A DNA stretch of 64,000 nt from Roseococcus sp. SDR (lineage in GTDB: Bacteria > Pseudomonadota > Alphaproteobacteria > Acetobacterales > Acetobacteraceae). The stretch lies in contig NZ_JAHRCU010000001.1 in the NCBI RefSeq assembly GCF_019083995.1, positions 1 to 64,000 on the forward strand. The letters are read 5' to 3'. Below, piece after piece: positions 50,340-59,423 of this stretch. A model generated the notes under the pieces. The model was not told where the DNA came from and did not search any database. It saw only the letters and a list, made by a program, of their open reading frames with translations. The translations under genes and the position numbers were made by a program. Position 1 is the first letter of the stretch, and each line of letters begins with the position of its first letter.

Positions 50340-50490
50340 GCTGATTCACGCCTTTGGTCTTTGACCAAAGACGATCAGACGCGTTGCCGAGCGGCTGATT
50401 CACGTCTTTGGTCTTCGACCAAAGACGATCAGGCGCGTTGCCGAGCGGCTGCTTCACGCCTTTGGTCTTCGACCAAAGACGATCAGGCGC
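50340..50490. repeat. Triplicate 54 bp hairpin repeat
   Basis: Three units start at 50340, 50394 and 50448. Each carries CTTTGGTC-TTC-GACCAAAG (unit 1 has TTT in the loop), within a wider CTGAT/ATCAG stem that is broken only in unit 3. They fill nearly the whole 165 bp gap between the Bug gene and the convergent enoyl-CoA hydratase gene, ending at its stop codon. There are no spacers, so it is not a CRISPR array. Confidence 0.85.
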
Positions 50491-51278
50491 TACGGCGCCC
50501 AGCGCGGCTTGCGCTTCTCGCGGAAGGCGGCGAGACCCTCGCGGCCCTCGGCACCCGCGCGCTGCATCCAGCTCTCATTGGCGAGTGCGGCCATCTGGTG
50601 CTCGCTCAGCATCAGGCCATTGGACTCCAGCAGGCTCGTCTTGGTGACCGCGATGCCGGCGGGCGAGGAGAGCAGCATGGCGCCGATGATCTCCTCCAGC
50701 CGCGCCTCGATGGCCTCCGGCGCATGCACCTCATGCACGAGGCCGATGCGCATGGCTTCCTCCGGCCCGAAGCGCTCGCCGGTGATGGCGTAGCGGCGGG
50801 CGTGGCGCAGGCCCATGGCGTGGACCATGTGCGTCGAGATCGGCGTGGGGGCGACGCCGACCCGCACCTCGGAAATGCCGAAGCTCGCCTGGGTGGTGGC
50901 CAGCGCCACATCCACGCAGCAGGCGATGCCGGTGCCGCCGCCGAAGCAGGCGCCGTGGATCACGGCGAAGCTCGGCTTCGGAAACTCGTTCAGCCGCTGC
51001 ATGGCGCGCGTCGTCATCATCGAGGACGCGAAGGCCTGCTCGGGCGGCGCGGCCGCGGCCTCGCTCAGCCAGTTGATGTCGGCGCCGGCCTGGAAATGCT
51101 TCCCCGCGCCGCGGATGACCAGGCCGCGTACCAGCGGGTCTTCGGCCAGCTGCGGCAGGCCGTCGATCAGCATCTCCAGCATCTCGCCATTATAGGCATT
51201 GCCCAGCGCGGGGCGGTTCAGCGTGGCGGTGACGATGCCGCGGGCATCGCGGCTCATCAGGACGGGCGGTTCGGACAT
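50490..51278 (-). CDS. Enoyl-CoA hydratase/isomerase family protein
   Basis: This 262-residue crotonase-fold protein has the oxyanion-hole loops GKHFQAGADINWL and HGACFGGGTGIACCVDVALAT, and SEVRVGVAPTPIS near the active site. The two glutamates of classical hydratases are not both clear (one is SEVRVG), so the exact reaction is open. AGGAGAA lies before the ATG at 51278. The stop abuts the triplicate repeat. Confidence 0.88.
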   Translation of the reverse strand: MSEPPVLMSRDARGIVTATLNRPALGNAYNGEMLEMLIDGLPQLAEDPLVRGLVIRGAGKHFQAGADINWLSEAAAAPPEQAFASSMMTTRAMQRLNEFPKPSFAVIHGACFGGGTGIACCVDVALATTQASFGISEVRVGVAPTPISTHMVHAMGLRHARRYAITGERFGPEEAMRIGLVHEVHAPEAIEARLEEIIGAMLLSSPAGIAVTKTSLLESNGLMLSEHQMAALANESWMQRAGAEGREGLAAFREKRKPRWAP

Positions 51279-51408
51279 CGGCGTGTTCTCCTGGTTGGGG
51301 CCGAGCCTCCCGCCGCCAAGCCCCGCGCGCAAGCCCATGCATTTTTCTTGTCAGACGGCCCCGCTTCGCGCGACGAATCGGGCTTCCCGCTCTTGGAGGC
51401 ATCCCCCG

Positions 51409-52098
51409 ATGGCCATCTCCCGCCGCGGCGTCCTCGTCGCCCCCGCCATGGTCGCGGCCACGCCCGTTGCCGCGCAGGAAACGCTCGACATGCTGCTGGT
51501 GTTGGCGATGGACGCTTCGGGCTCCATCGGCGAGGAGGAGTTCCGCCTGCAGCGCGAAGGCTATGCCGAGGCGCTCACCCACCCGCAGGTGGTGGCCGCC
51601 ATCCGCAGCAAGCGGCGGGGTGCGATGGGCATCGCCATGATCGAATGGGGCAGCCCTGGTGGCTCGCAGACCATCGTGGACTGGAAGCGCGTCAGCGACC
51701 TCGCCTCCGCCCAGGCGCTGGCCGATGCGCTGCTGGCCGCCCCCCGCACGCCCCAGACCTACAACGCGATCGGCGACGCCATCCATCACGCGAGCCATCT
51801 GCTGCGCGAGGGGCCCTTCACGGCGGAGCAACTGGTGATTGATGTCTCGGGCGATGGGCCGGACCTGCGCAGCTTCCGCCCGGCACCCATCGCGCGGGAC
51901 ATCGTGGTGCGGCGGGGCATGGTGGTGAATGCGCTGGCCATCGCGGTCGCCGGCCAGGTGACGCGCGGCGGCGAGACGCTGGAGGAGCATTACCGCCGCG
52001 ACGTGATGGGCGGCCCGGGCGCCTTCGTCATCACCGCCGAGAGCCGGCGCGATTTGACGCGCGCGCTGCGCGCCAAGCTCATCCGCGAGATGGCGTAA
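51409..52098 (+). CDS. DUF1194 secreted VWA-like protein
   Basis: This 229-residue exported protein has an Arg-Arg signal peptide (SRRGVLVAPAMVAATPVAAQ) and a von Willebrand A fold. The metal site DASGS is in LVLAMDASGSIGEEEF. Other features (GIAMIEWGS, YNAIGDAIHHASHLL, VIDVSGDGPD) match DUF1194. GGAGG is 10 nt before the ATG. Its last 20 bp overlap the convergent unknown gene. Confidence 0.85.
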   Translation: MAISRRGVLVAPAMVAATPVAAQETLDMLLVLAMDASGSIGEEEFRLQREGYAEALTHPQVVAAIRSKRRGAMGIAMIEWGSPGGSQTIVDWKRVSDLASAQALADALLAAPRTPQTYNAIGDAIHHASHLLREGPFTAEQLVIDVSGDGPDLRSFRPAPIARDIVVRRGMVVNALAIAVAGQVTRGGETLEEHYRRDVMGGPGAFVITAESRRDLTRALRAKLIREMA

Positions 52099-53077
52099 TC
52101 CGCCAGGCGAAGCCCTCCGCGCTGGCCTGGAACTCCAGCGTGGCGAGGGGATCGAAGGCGAGCAGCGCGCCGCGATGCAGCTCAGCCCAGGCCCGGAGCA
52201 ACGGCGCGGGCAGATCCAGGCCGCGGAACAGCGCCGCTGCCGGTTGGTGGGTGACATCGCCCTCGTGCTGCGCCGCATCGCCCTGGGCGGCGGCGAGGGC
52301 CAGCAGCAGGCCAAGCCCATCCGTGGCGCCCAGCGCACGCGCCACCTGGTGCGCGTGCTGCATGGCGGTGAGCCGGGCCGCGAGGCCGAGCAGCGCGCCG
52401 GCCTCCTCCGCGCCCCATTGGGCCGCAGCCGCCTGCATCACGCTGCGCACATACTCCATCGCATAGCCGCGCTTGGCCTTGGCGAGCCGCTCGGCCGGCC
52501 AGCTCGGCGGCAGGGCCGGGGCGGCGGCGGGGTCGAAGCGCGGCATGCGCTCGGCCTGGGTGAAGCGCAGGCGCTCTGCCTCGGTCAGCTCATGGTCATG
52601 TTCGAGGTAGTAGCCCTCGAGGCCCGGATATCCTTCCACCGTCTGGCCCGTGCAGACGAAGCCCAAGCGCGGGCAGTTCAGCGAGACGCCGTTCTGTGCG
52701 TGCCAGCCGCGCAGCATGGCGATGTTCACCTCGGGCGGGATGCCGCAAATGGCCGTGCCCTGCCAGATCCAGCGCGGCGGCGGATAGCGGATCCAGGCCT
52801 TTTTCGGGCTCTCCTCATGGTATTCGACGCCGACGCCGCCGATGGCATTCGACAGGTAGTGATAGCGCGCGGCCGCGATGGCGGGCGGCAGGCCAGAGAG
52901 GCCGAGCTTCTCCAACCCCGGGAGGAAGCGCGCCTGCTGCTGCTGACGGAAGACGCGGAAGACCAGCTCCGCCGCCTCGGGCGCGCCGCGGCGGGAAACG
53001 GTCATGAGGATGATCCCGGTGAACCAGGCGTGATACCACTCGCCCACCGCCTCCATCGCTTCCGTGCTGGGCTGCAT
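52079..53077 (-). CDS. Unrecognised 332-residue protein
   Basis: I do not recognise this protein. It has no signal peptide or membrane helix. It is rich in Ala/Leu helices in its C-terminal half. Its central part has several Cys and Trp residues (IWQGTAICGIPPEVNIAM, LNCPRLGFVCTG) and the stretch GYYLEHDHELTEAERLRFTQAERMP. GAGGGGG lies before the ATG. It is divergent from the intradiol dioxygenase, with 61 bp between the starts, which hints at a shared pathway. Confidence 0.7.
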   Translation of the reverse strand: MQPSTEAMEAVGEWYHAWFTGIILMTVSRRGAPEAAELVFRVFRQQQQARFLPGLEKLGLSGLPPAIAAARYHYLSNAIGGVGVEYHEESPKKAWIRYPPPRWIWQGTAICGIPPEVNIAMLRGWHAQNGVSLNCPRLGFVCTGQTVEGYPGLEGYYLEHDHELTEAERLRFTQAERMPRFDPAAAPALPPSWPAERLAKAKRGYAMEYVRSVMQAAAAQWGAEEAGALLGLAARLTAMQHAHQVARALGATDGLGLLLALAAAQGDAAQHEGDVTHQPAAALFRGLDLPAPLLRAWAELHRGALLAFDPLATLEFQASAEGFAWRITPSRG

Positions 53078-53138
53078 CCCCGTTCCCCCTCTTCCCCTGC
53101 GGTGCCAGAATAGCCCGCGAAAGACGGGAGGCCACGCC

Positions 53139-53969
53139 ATGCGCGATTTCGATGAGACCAGCATCACCGACGCCGTGCTGGAGCGGCTTTCCGCAACACC
53201 CGATCCGCGTATGCGCCAGGTGGCGCAGAGCCTGGTGCGCCACCTGCACGCCTTCGTGCGCGACGTGGAGCCGAGCTTCGAGGAATGGCAGACGGCCATC
53301 GGCTTCCTGACCCGCGTGGGCCAGATGTGCGACGACAAGCGGCAGGAGTTCATCCTGCTTTCCGACACGCTGGGCGTCTCGATGCTGGTGGACGCGATCA
53401 ACCACCGCCTGCCGGAGGGGGCGACGCCCACCACCGTGCTCGGGCCCTTCTATGTCGAGAACGCGCCGGAGCTGCCGCTGGGGGCCGAGGTGGCGCAGGC
53501 GATGAAGGGCGAGCGGCTGCATGTCTCGGGCCAGGTGAAGTCTGCGGGCGGCGGGCCGATCGCCGGCGCCATCGTGGACATCTGGCATTCGGATGAGGAT
53601 GGCTTCTACGACGTGCAGCGCCCGGCCGAGGAGGAGGCGAGCCTGCGCGCCCGTTTCCGCACGGATGCGGAGGGGCGCTTCCACTTCTGGACGCTGCTGC
53701 CGACCTCCTATCCCGTGCCGGATGACGGGCCGGTGGGGGATCTGCTGCGCGCGACCGGCCGCCACCCGATGCGCCCCGCCCATGTGCATTTCATGATCGC
53801 CGCGCCCGGCCACGAGACGCTGGTGACGCATGTGTTTGTCGCGGGCGATGAATACCTGGACAGCGACGCGGTGTTCGGCGTGAAGCAGGAGCTGATCGCC
53901 GACTTCCCGAAGGCCCCCGAAGGCCACCGCGTCCTGCGATACGACTTCGCCCTGAAGGCGAAGCCCTGA
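53139..53969 (+). CDS. Intradiol ring-cleavage dioxygenase (hydroxyquinol-type)
   Basis: This 276-residue protein has the N-terminal helical domain of catechol dioxygenases (TDAVLERLSATPDPRMRQVAQSLVRHLHAFV) and the catalytic beta domain. The Fe3+ ligands are visible: Tyr in VLGPFYVENAP, Tyr in DGFYDVQ, and two His in MRPAHVHFMIAAPGH. The GPFYVE pattern is close to hydroxyquinol 1,2-dioxygenases. It opens an aromatic ring between adjacent hydroxyls. GGGAGG lies 7 nt before the ATG. It faces the TRAP/hydroxylase operon. Confidence 0.9.
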   Translation: MRDFDETSITDAVLERLSATPDPRMRQVAQSLVRHLHAFVRDVEPSFEEWQTAIGFLTRVGQMCDDKRQEFILLSDTLGVSMLVDAINHRLPEGATPTTVLGPFYVENAPELPLGAEVAQAMKGERLHVSGQVKSAGGGPIAGAIVDIWHSDEDGFYDVQRPAEEEASLRARFRTDAEGRFHFWTLLPTSYPVPDDGPVGDLLRATGRHPMRPAHVHFMIAAPGHETLVTHVFVAGDEYLDSDAVFGVKQELIADFPKAPEGHRVLRYDFALKAKP

Positions 53970-53973
53970 TGAT

Positions 53974-54012
53974 TGGGGTCTGGGGCCTTTCGGCCCCAGC
54001 CGCCGGAGGCCC
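53974..54012. repeat. 39 bp repeat with 8 bp hairpin, copy 2 (inverted)
   Basis: Exact reverse complement of 11680-11718, with the stem CTGGGGCC-TTTC-GGCCCCAG at 53980-53999. It starts 5 nt after the dioxygenase stop and ends 8 nt before the stop of dctM. A TTTTT follows at 54015. On the plus strand this resembles a real Rho-independent terminator. Confidence 0.8.
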
Positions 54013-54020
54013 TGTTTTTC

Positions 54021-55340
54021 CTACCGCACCAGCGCGGTGGACAGCACCGGGAAGAGCGCGATCACGACCAGCGCCGCCCCCATCACCGCGATGAAGGGCA
54101 TGGCCCCCGCGAAGATCGTCTCGATGCCCACCTTGGGGTCAGCCAGGGTCGCCTTCACGGTGAAGACCGAGATGCCGAAGGGCGGCGTCAGCAGTCCCAT
54201 CTCGACGGCGATGATGGTGATGATGCCGAAGTGGATCAGGTCGAACCCCATGGCCTGGGCGATGGGCGCGCCGATCGGCACCATGATCAGCAGGATCGAG
54301 GTGCTGTCGAGGATCATGCCCATCAGCAGGATGACGATGACGAAGGCGGCGAGGAAGCCATAGGGGCCGAGGCCCAGATGCTCCACGAAATCGCCGATGG
54401 CATTGGGCACGCCCGCCATGGAGAGCATGCGGGAATAGAGCCCGGCCGCGATCAGCAGGAAGAGGATGGCGGCGGAAACCAGGCCCGTCTCGCGCAGCAC
54501 GCGCCAGAATTTTTTCGCGTCGAGCCGGCGGCGCACCAGCGCGATGATGAGCGCGCCGGCGGCACCCACCGCGCCCGCCTCGGTCGGCGTGAAGAAGCCG
54601 GTGTAGAGCCCGCCCAGGATGAGGACGACCAACGCCAGGATGGGGACGGACTTGCCCAGCATCTCGGCCGTGCCCATCACGGGTTCGTCCTTCAAGGCGG
54701 GGCTTTCGGCGTGGGTCATGATGCGGTGCGGCGCGAAGCGCGCATAGGACCAGATCATCACCACGAAGCCGAGCGCGATGATGATGCCCGGGATGACGCC
54801 CGCGATGAACATGGCGCCGATCGAGACCTCGGCCAGCACGCCATAGACGATCATGAGCAGCGAGGGTGGGATCAGCATGCCGAGGATGCTGCTGCCCGCC
54901 ACCGTGCCGGCCGCGAAGCGCATGGAATAGCCATGGCGCACCATCTCGGGCACGGCCACCTTGGTGAAGACGGCGGCCGAGGCGATGGAGACGCCGGTGA
55001 CGGCTGCGAAGACGGCGTTCGCGCCGACGGTGGCAATCCCGAGGCCGCCCTTCACGCGTCGCAGCAGGTTCTGCGCGACGTCGAATGTGTCCTTGCCCAC
55101 ATCCGAGATGCTGACGAGCAGCCCCATCAGCACGAAGAGCGGGATGGTGGCGAAGAGGTAGTCCTGGATGCCGGAATAGGTGGCGAGTGCGGTGAAGCGG
55201 AAAGCCAGGTCCGGGTTCTCGCGGATCAGCCAGACGCCGACGGCGCCGGTCGAGATCAGCGTAATGCCGATGGGCAGGCCCACCACGATCAGCGCCACCA
55301 TCACGCCGATCAGCGTGAAGCCGAGGGTCACATCATCCAT
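54021..55340 (-). CDS. TRAP transporter large permease (DctM type)
   Basis: This 439-residue protein with about twelve helices has the DctM pattern GLPIGITLISTG, LFATIPLFVLMGLLVSISD and ASSILGMLIPPSLLMIVYGVLAEVSIGAMFIAGVIPG. The start ATG at 55340 overlaps the small permease by 8 nt. It uses the sodium gradient to import an organic acid presented by the DctP receptor. Confidence 0.92.
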   Translation of the reverse strand: MDDVTLGFTLIGVMVALIVVGLPIGITLISTGAVGVWLIRENPDLAFRFTALATYSGIQDYLFATIPLFVLMGLLVSISDVGKDTFDVAQNLLRRVKGGLGIATVGANAVFAAVTGVSIASAAVFTKVAVPEMVRHGYSMRFAAGTVAGSSILGMLIPPSLLMIVYGVLAEVSIGAMFIAGVIPGIIIALGFVVMIWSYARFAPHRIMTHAESPALKDEPVMGTAEMLGKSVPILALVVLILGGLYTGFFTPTEAGAVGAAGALIIALVRRRLDAKKFWRVLRETGLVSAAILFLLIAAGLYSRMLSMAGVPNAIGDFVEHLGLGPYGFLAAFVIVILLMGMILDSTSILLIMVPIGAPIAQAMGFDLIHFGIITIIAVEMGLLTPPFGISVFTVKATLADPKVGIETIFAGAMPFIAVMGAALVVIALFPVLSTALVR

Positions 55341-55887
55341 GGCGGGGCAGCATCCGGCGCATTTCGTGGAGGAAGAGGACGAGATAGGCGAGGGCACCCG
55401 CGCCGCCGCCCAGCACGATCAGCGCGCGGAAGGGCCAGGTCGGCACGGTGAAGAGGCCCTGCACGCCGAAGAATTCGCGGAGGTTCAGGGAATTCCACAT
55501 CCCCGGCCAGGCGGCCTGGGCCACGAAGAACATGACGGCGGCGCCGATCAGGTAGAACAGCGCCTCCATGGCGCGGCCGAGGCCCGGCGCCCAGCGCAGG
55601 ATGCGCTCGATCAGGAAATCGGCCCGCGTCATGCGGCGGTGATAGATGGTGGAGCCGATCTGCAAAAAGACGATGCCCACCACGGAGTGGGCCGCGATCT
55701 CGGCCACGCCGGTGATGGGCGCGTTGAGGAAGGAGCGGCCGATGACATCGGCGCAGATCAGCAGCATCAGGCCGAAGGTCCAGATGGTGCCGATGGCGGC
55801 GAGGCCATCGAGGATCATCCGGACCGGATCGAAGGGTTGCGGCGCGGCGGCGGCGTCGAGCGCCGCCATGTCGATATCATCAGCCAT
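55333..55887 (-). CDS. TRAP transporter small permease (DctQ type)
   Basis: This 184-residue protein has four membrane helices (GLAAIGTIWTFGLMLLICADVIGRSFLNAPITGVAEIAAHSVVGIVFLQIG) and the DctQ pattern. It is 18 nt downstream of the receptor gene and overlaps dctM. It is needed for the large subunit to work. Confidence 0.9.
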   Translation of the reverse strand: MADDIDMAALDAAAAPQPFDPVRMILDGLAAIGTIWTFGLMLLICADVIGRSFLNAPITGVAEIAAHSVVGIVFLQIGSTIYHRRMTRADFLIERILRWAPGLGRAMEALFYLIGAAVMFFVAQAAWPGMWNSLNLREFFGVQGLFTVPTWPFRALIVLGGGAGALAYLVLFLHEMRRMLPRHG

Positions 55888-55905
55888 GGCGGCGCCCTTC
55901 TTCGC

Positions 55906-56976
55906 TTACGCGGTCAGTTCGCGATCCCAGTCGCGGCCCGGCGTCTGGCCGGCCGCGCGGATCGCCGCGAAATAGGCGGTGAGCACATCGCGCGAGGCAG
56001 GGCCCGAGCTGTCCGCCCAGGTGCGGGCCAGGTTGGGCAGGCCGCGGATCCAGCGCGTGCGCTCGGCCTCGGGCAGGGTGGAGATGACCGCACCCTGGCG
56101 CACCATCTCGGCCTCGGCGGTCGCGATGCGCGCCGAGACGTCGCGGATATGCGCCTGGGTCGTGGCCTTGCCGGCCTCGGTCATGGCGCGGCGCACGGGC
56201 TCGGGCCAGCGTTCGAAGCGCTGCCGGTTGGCGGCGATGCCGCCCACATACATGGCACCCACGTCGCACTTCGTGATGAAGCGCGCGACCTCATGCACGC
56301 GCGTCGGCAGGATGCCCACGAAGAAGGAGAGCGCGCCCTCGGACACGCCGGTCTGGATGTCGGTGTAGTAGGTGGTCAGCGCGCCATCCACCGGCGTCGC
56401 ACCCGTGCCCGTCAGCCAATTGGCGCTCGTGCCGGGGGCCGAGATCTTGCGGTTGCGCAGATCATCCAGCGTGCGGATCGGGAAGTTGGACCAGATGTGG
56501 TAGGTGTCGGTGATGTAGGAGCTGAGCGGGACCATGTTCAGCCCGTTCCAGTTCGCGCGGATCGCCGGCACGGTCGCGTTCATGCCCTCGAAGGCATTGG
56601 CGATGACGCCGTGGTCGCCCGTCGCGAAGGGCGTGAAATAGGTGACGTTCTGGAGCGGCATGGTGCTGCCCTCCCAGAGCGTGCCGACATAGCCGATGTC
56701 GGTGATGTTGTCGCGCACCGCCTCCATCGTGTCCTGGAAGCGGTAGAGCGTGCCGCCATAGGATTCGCGCCAGTTGATGCGGTGCGTGTTGCCATTGTCA
56801 CGCAGCTGCTTGTCCACCTCCGGCTGGAAGACGTTCTTCATCATCGCCACCCAGAAATTGGCGACGGGATGGCTGGAGGCGATGGTGACGTTGAGCGCGG
56901 TCTGCGCCTTGGCGTGGATGGAAAACAGCGGCAGGGCGGAAGCGCCCATGAGCAGGCTGCGGCGAGCAGTGGACAT
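55906..56976 (-). CDS. TRAP transporter periplasmic receptor (DctP type)
   Basis: This 356-residue receptor has an Arg-Arg signal peptide (TARRSLLMGASALPLFSIHAKAQ), then ALNVTIASSHPVANFWVAMMKNVFQPEV and the conserved Arg region LDDLRNRKISAPGTSANW. It resembles DctP proteins of the larger type. ATG at 56976 is preferred; GTG at 57000 is possible. It lies just downstream of the hydroxylase genes, which suggests that it captures their substrate. Confidence 0.9.
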   Translation of the reverse strand: MSTARRSLLMGASALPLFSIHAKAQTALNVTIASSHPVANFWVAMMKNVFQPEVDKQLRDNGNTHRINWRESYGGTLYRFQDTMEAVRDNITDIGYVGTLWEGSTMPLQNVTYFTPFATGDHGVIANAFEGMNATVPAIRANWNGLNMVPLSSYITDTYHIWSNFPIRTLDDLRNRKISAPGTSANWLTGTGATPVDGALTTYYTDIQTGVSEGALSFFVGILPTRVHEVARFITKCDVGAMYVGGIAANRQRFERWPEPVRRAMTEAGKATTQAHIRDVSARIATAEAEMVRQGAVISTLPEAERTRWIRGLPNLARTWADSSGPASRDVLTAYFAAIRAAGQTPGRDWDRELTA

Positions 56977-57026
56977 TCCTGAAACTCCCTTTGTCGTCAC
57001 GCCTTGGCGGCGCTGTGTGGTGAAGC

Positions 57027-59423
57027 TTATGCGATGGCGCCGAGCGCGCGGAGAATGCGCTCGGGCGTGAAAGGTTGTTCATGCACGCGGGCGTTCAGCG
57101 GGCGCAAGGCATCGTTGATCGCGTTCATGATGGCCCCCGGCGCGCCGGCCGTCCCGGCCTCGCCCGCGCCCTTGGCGCCGAGCAGGGATTCGCGCGTGGG
57201 CGTCTCGACGTGGCCCACATGCATCTCCGGCATTTCGGCCGACATGGGCACCAGGTAGTCGGCCAGCGTCGTCGTCAGCAGATTGCCCTCGCTGTCATAG
57301 ACGCAGTTCTCATAGAGCGCGCCGCCGATGCCCTGGACGATGCCGCCGCGGACCTGCTCATCCACCAGCATCGGGTTCACGACGCGCCCGCAATCCTCGA
57401 CGCACCAATGCTCCAGCAGCTTCACCATGCCCGTCATGGGGTCCACCTCCACCCAGCTCGCCTGGATGCCGTTGGTGAAGGCGAAGGGGTATTCCTTGGT
57501 GATGAAGTGGCGCGTCTGCACCAGCTCACGCTGGAGGTCCTTCGGCAGCGTGTCGCCGCGGAAATAGACGATGCGGCCCAGTTCGTGCAGCGTCATCCGC
57601 TCGGCCCCCGTCGCCTTGTCGGTGACGTTGCCCATGCTGATGTCGAGGCTCTCGGGCGCGGCCTGGAGCATGGCGCCGGCCACCTCCAGGATCTGCTGCT
57701 TCAGCGCGATCGCCGATTGCAGCGCGGCCTCGCCGCCGATGCCGGCGCCGCGGCAGGCCCAGGTGCCGCCGCCATAGGGCGTGGTCTGGGTGTCGCCCGT
57801 GATGATCTTTACGCGGCTGACCGGCACGCCCACGCCGTGTGCGACGATCTGCGCCAGGATGGCCTCCGTCCCCTGGCCCTGCTCGGTGACGCCGGAGGAG
57901 GCGACGATGGAGCCATCCGGGTCCATCCGCACCGTGCAGCCATCCTGCGCCGAGATGCGCGCCCCGCCGATGCCGTACATGAAGGGCGAGGGGTTGGTCA
58001 GCTCGATGAAGGCCGCGAAGCCCAGGCCGCGATGGACGCCGCGCTTGCGCGCTTCCTCCTGGTCAGCGCGGATCTTCGCGACCGGCACCATCTCGAGCAG
58101 CTTGTCGAGCGAGGCGTGGTGCGACAGCCCTTCGAAGCGCATGCCGGGCGGCGAGGTATAAGGATAGGCGTCATCGGCGATCAGGTTGCGGCGCCGGATC
58201 TCGATCGGGTCCATGCCCAGCGCCTCGGCGGCCAAGTCCATCAGTCCCTCGGTCACGGCTGTGGCGATAGGGTGGCCGACCGCGCGATACTGGCAGGTGG
58301 GCGCCTTGTTCTGCAGAACCACCGTGGTGGTGCAGCGGTAATTCTTGAAGTCGTAGGGCCCGCCGCAGAGGTTCACCACCTGGTTGCCCTCGATGGCGCT
58401 GGTGCGGGGATAGACCGAATAGGGGCCGATGCCCGTCAGGTCATCCACGTCGAAGGCCAGGACCTTGCCCTGCCCGTCCACGGCGAGGCGCGCCTTGATG
58501 CGGTGGTCGCGCGCATGAATGTCGCTGGCGAAGGCCTCAAAGCGATCGGCGATGAACTTCACCGGGCGGCCCAGGATGCGCGCCATGGCCGCGACGGCGA
58601 CCTCGTCCGGATAGACATGCACCTTGATGCCGAAGCTGCCGCCGACATCCTTGCAGATGACGCGGACATCGCCCTCCTCCATGCGGAGATGCTTGGCGAA
58701 GACGCCCTGCATCATGTGCGGCGCTTGCGTCGAGTGATGCACCGTCAGCGTGCCATCGGCGCGGTTGTAGTCGGCGATGATGGAGCGCGGCTCCAGCGTG
58801 ACACCGGTGTGGCGGCCGGTGACGAAGCGGGCCTCGACCACCTTGTGGGCGCTGGCGAAGGCGCCGGCGACATCGCCCGTCTCGGCGGTGCGGGTGAAGA
58901 CCAGGTTGTCGCCGAGCTCGGGGTGGATGACGACGGCGTCCGGGGCCAGCGCCGTCTCCATGTCGGTCTGCGCGGGCAGGGGCTCGAATTCGACGCGGAG
59001 TGCGGCCACGCCATCCTCGGCCGCCGCGCGGCTTTCGGCGACGACGGCGACGACGGGCTCGCCCTGCCAGGTGGCGCGGCTCAGCGGCAGCGGGTGCTGC
59101 GGCGCCGACTTCATCCCCTTCAGGTGATCAAGCGTCGCGACCCAGGGGTCGCAGACCTTGGCGAGGTCCGCGCCGGTGAAGACGCGGATCACGCCCGGCA
59201 CGGCCAGCGCCGCGCTGGTGTCGATGGCGCCGATGCGCGCATGGGCGTGCGGGCTGCGCAGGAAGGCCGCATGGACCATGCGGGGCAGCACCACGTCATC
59301 CGTATAGGTCGCGCGGCCCTGCACCAGCTTGGGCGCGTTCGGGCGCGGGACGGAGCGGCCGATATAGGAATTCGGCAGATCCTCGCGCGAGAGGCCGATG
59401 GAGGCGGGGGTGATCTCGTTCAT
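57027..59423 (-). CDS. Molybdenum hydroxylase large subunit (CoxL/XdhB type)
   Basis: This 798-residue subunit has GRATYTDDVVLPRMVHAAFLRSPHAHARI, DVGGSFGIKVHVYPDEVAVAAM and the catalytic Glu in GAKGAGEAGTAGAPGAIMNAI. The cofactor-site sequence that reads AYRGAGRPE in the usual form II enzymes is QYRAVGHPIATAVTE here. Length and domain order are normal. It overlaps the 2Fe-2S subunit by 4 nt. With the two small subunits it should hydroxylate a carbon next to a ring nitrogen or an aldehyde. Confidence 0.92.
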   Translation of the reverse strand: MNEITPASIGLSREDLPNSYIGRSVPRPNAPKLVQGRATYTDDVVLPRMVHAAFLRSPHAHARIGAIDTSAALAVPGVIRVFTGADLAKVCDPWVATLDHLKGMKSAPQHPLPLSRATWQGEPVVAVVAESRAAAEDGVAALRVEFEPLPAQTDMETALAPDAVVIHPELGDNLVFTRTAETGDVAGAFASAHKVVEARFVTGRHTGVTLEPRSIIADYNRADGTLTVHHSTQAPHMMQGVFAKHLRMEEGDVRVICKDVGGSFGIKVHVYPDEVAVAAMARILGRPVKFIADRFEAFASDIHARDHRIKARLAVDGQGKVLAFDVDDLTGIGPYSVYPRTSAIEGNQVVNLCGGPYDFKNYRCTTTVVLQNKAPTCQYRAVGHPIATAVTEGLMDLAAEALGMDPIEIRRRNLIADDAYPYTSPPGMRFEGLSHHASLDKLLEMVPVAKIRADQEEARKRGVHRGLGFAAFIELTNPSPFMYGIGGARISAQDGCTVRMDPDGSIVASSGVTEQGQGTEAILAQIVAHGVGVPVSRVKIITGDTQTTPYGGGTWACRGAGIGGEAALQSAIALKQQILEVAGAMLQAAPESLDISMGNVTDKATGAERMTLHELGRIVYFRGDTLPKDLQRELVQTRHFITKEYPFAFTNGIQASWVEVDPMTGMVKLLEHWCVEDCGRVVNPMLVDEQVRGGIVQGIGGALYENCVYDSEGNLLTTTLADYLVPMSAEMPEMHVGHVETPTRESLLGAKGAGEAGTAGAPGAIMNAINDALRPLNARVHEQPFTPERILRALGAIA

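Noticed and set aside
50340-50490. Triplicate repeat as a short CRISPR array
   Set aside because: Units are contiguous with no variable spacers, the repeat is 54 bp, and no cas gene is near.
53973-55451. Plus-strand frame opposite dctM rich in Asp, Gly, His and Arg
   Set aside because: It is the complement of a membrane protein gene and contains no hydrophobic core or known motif.
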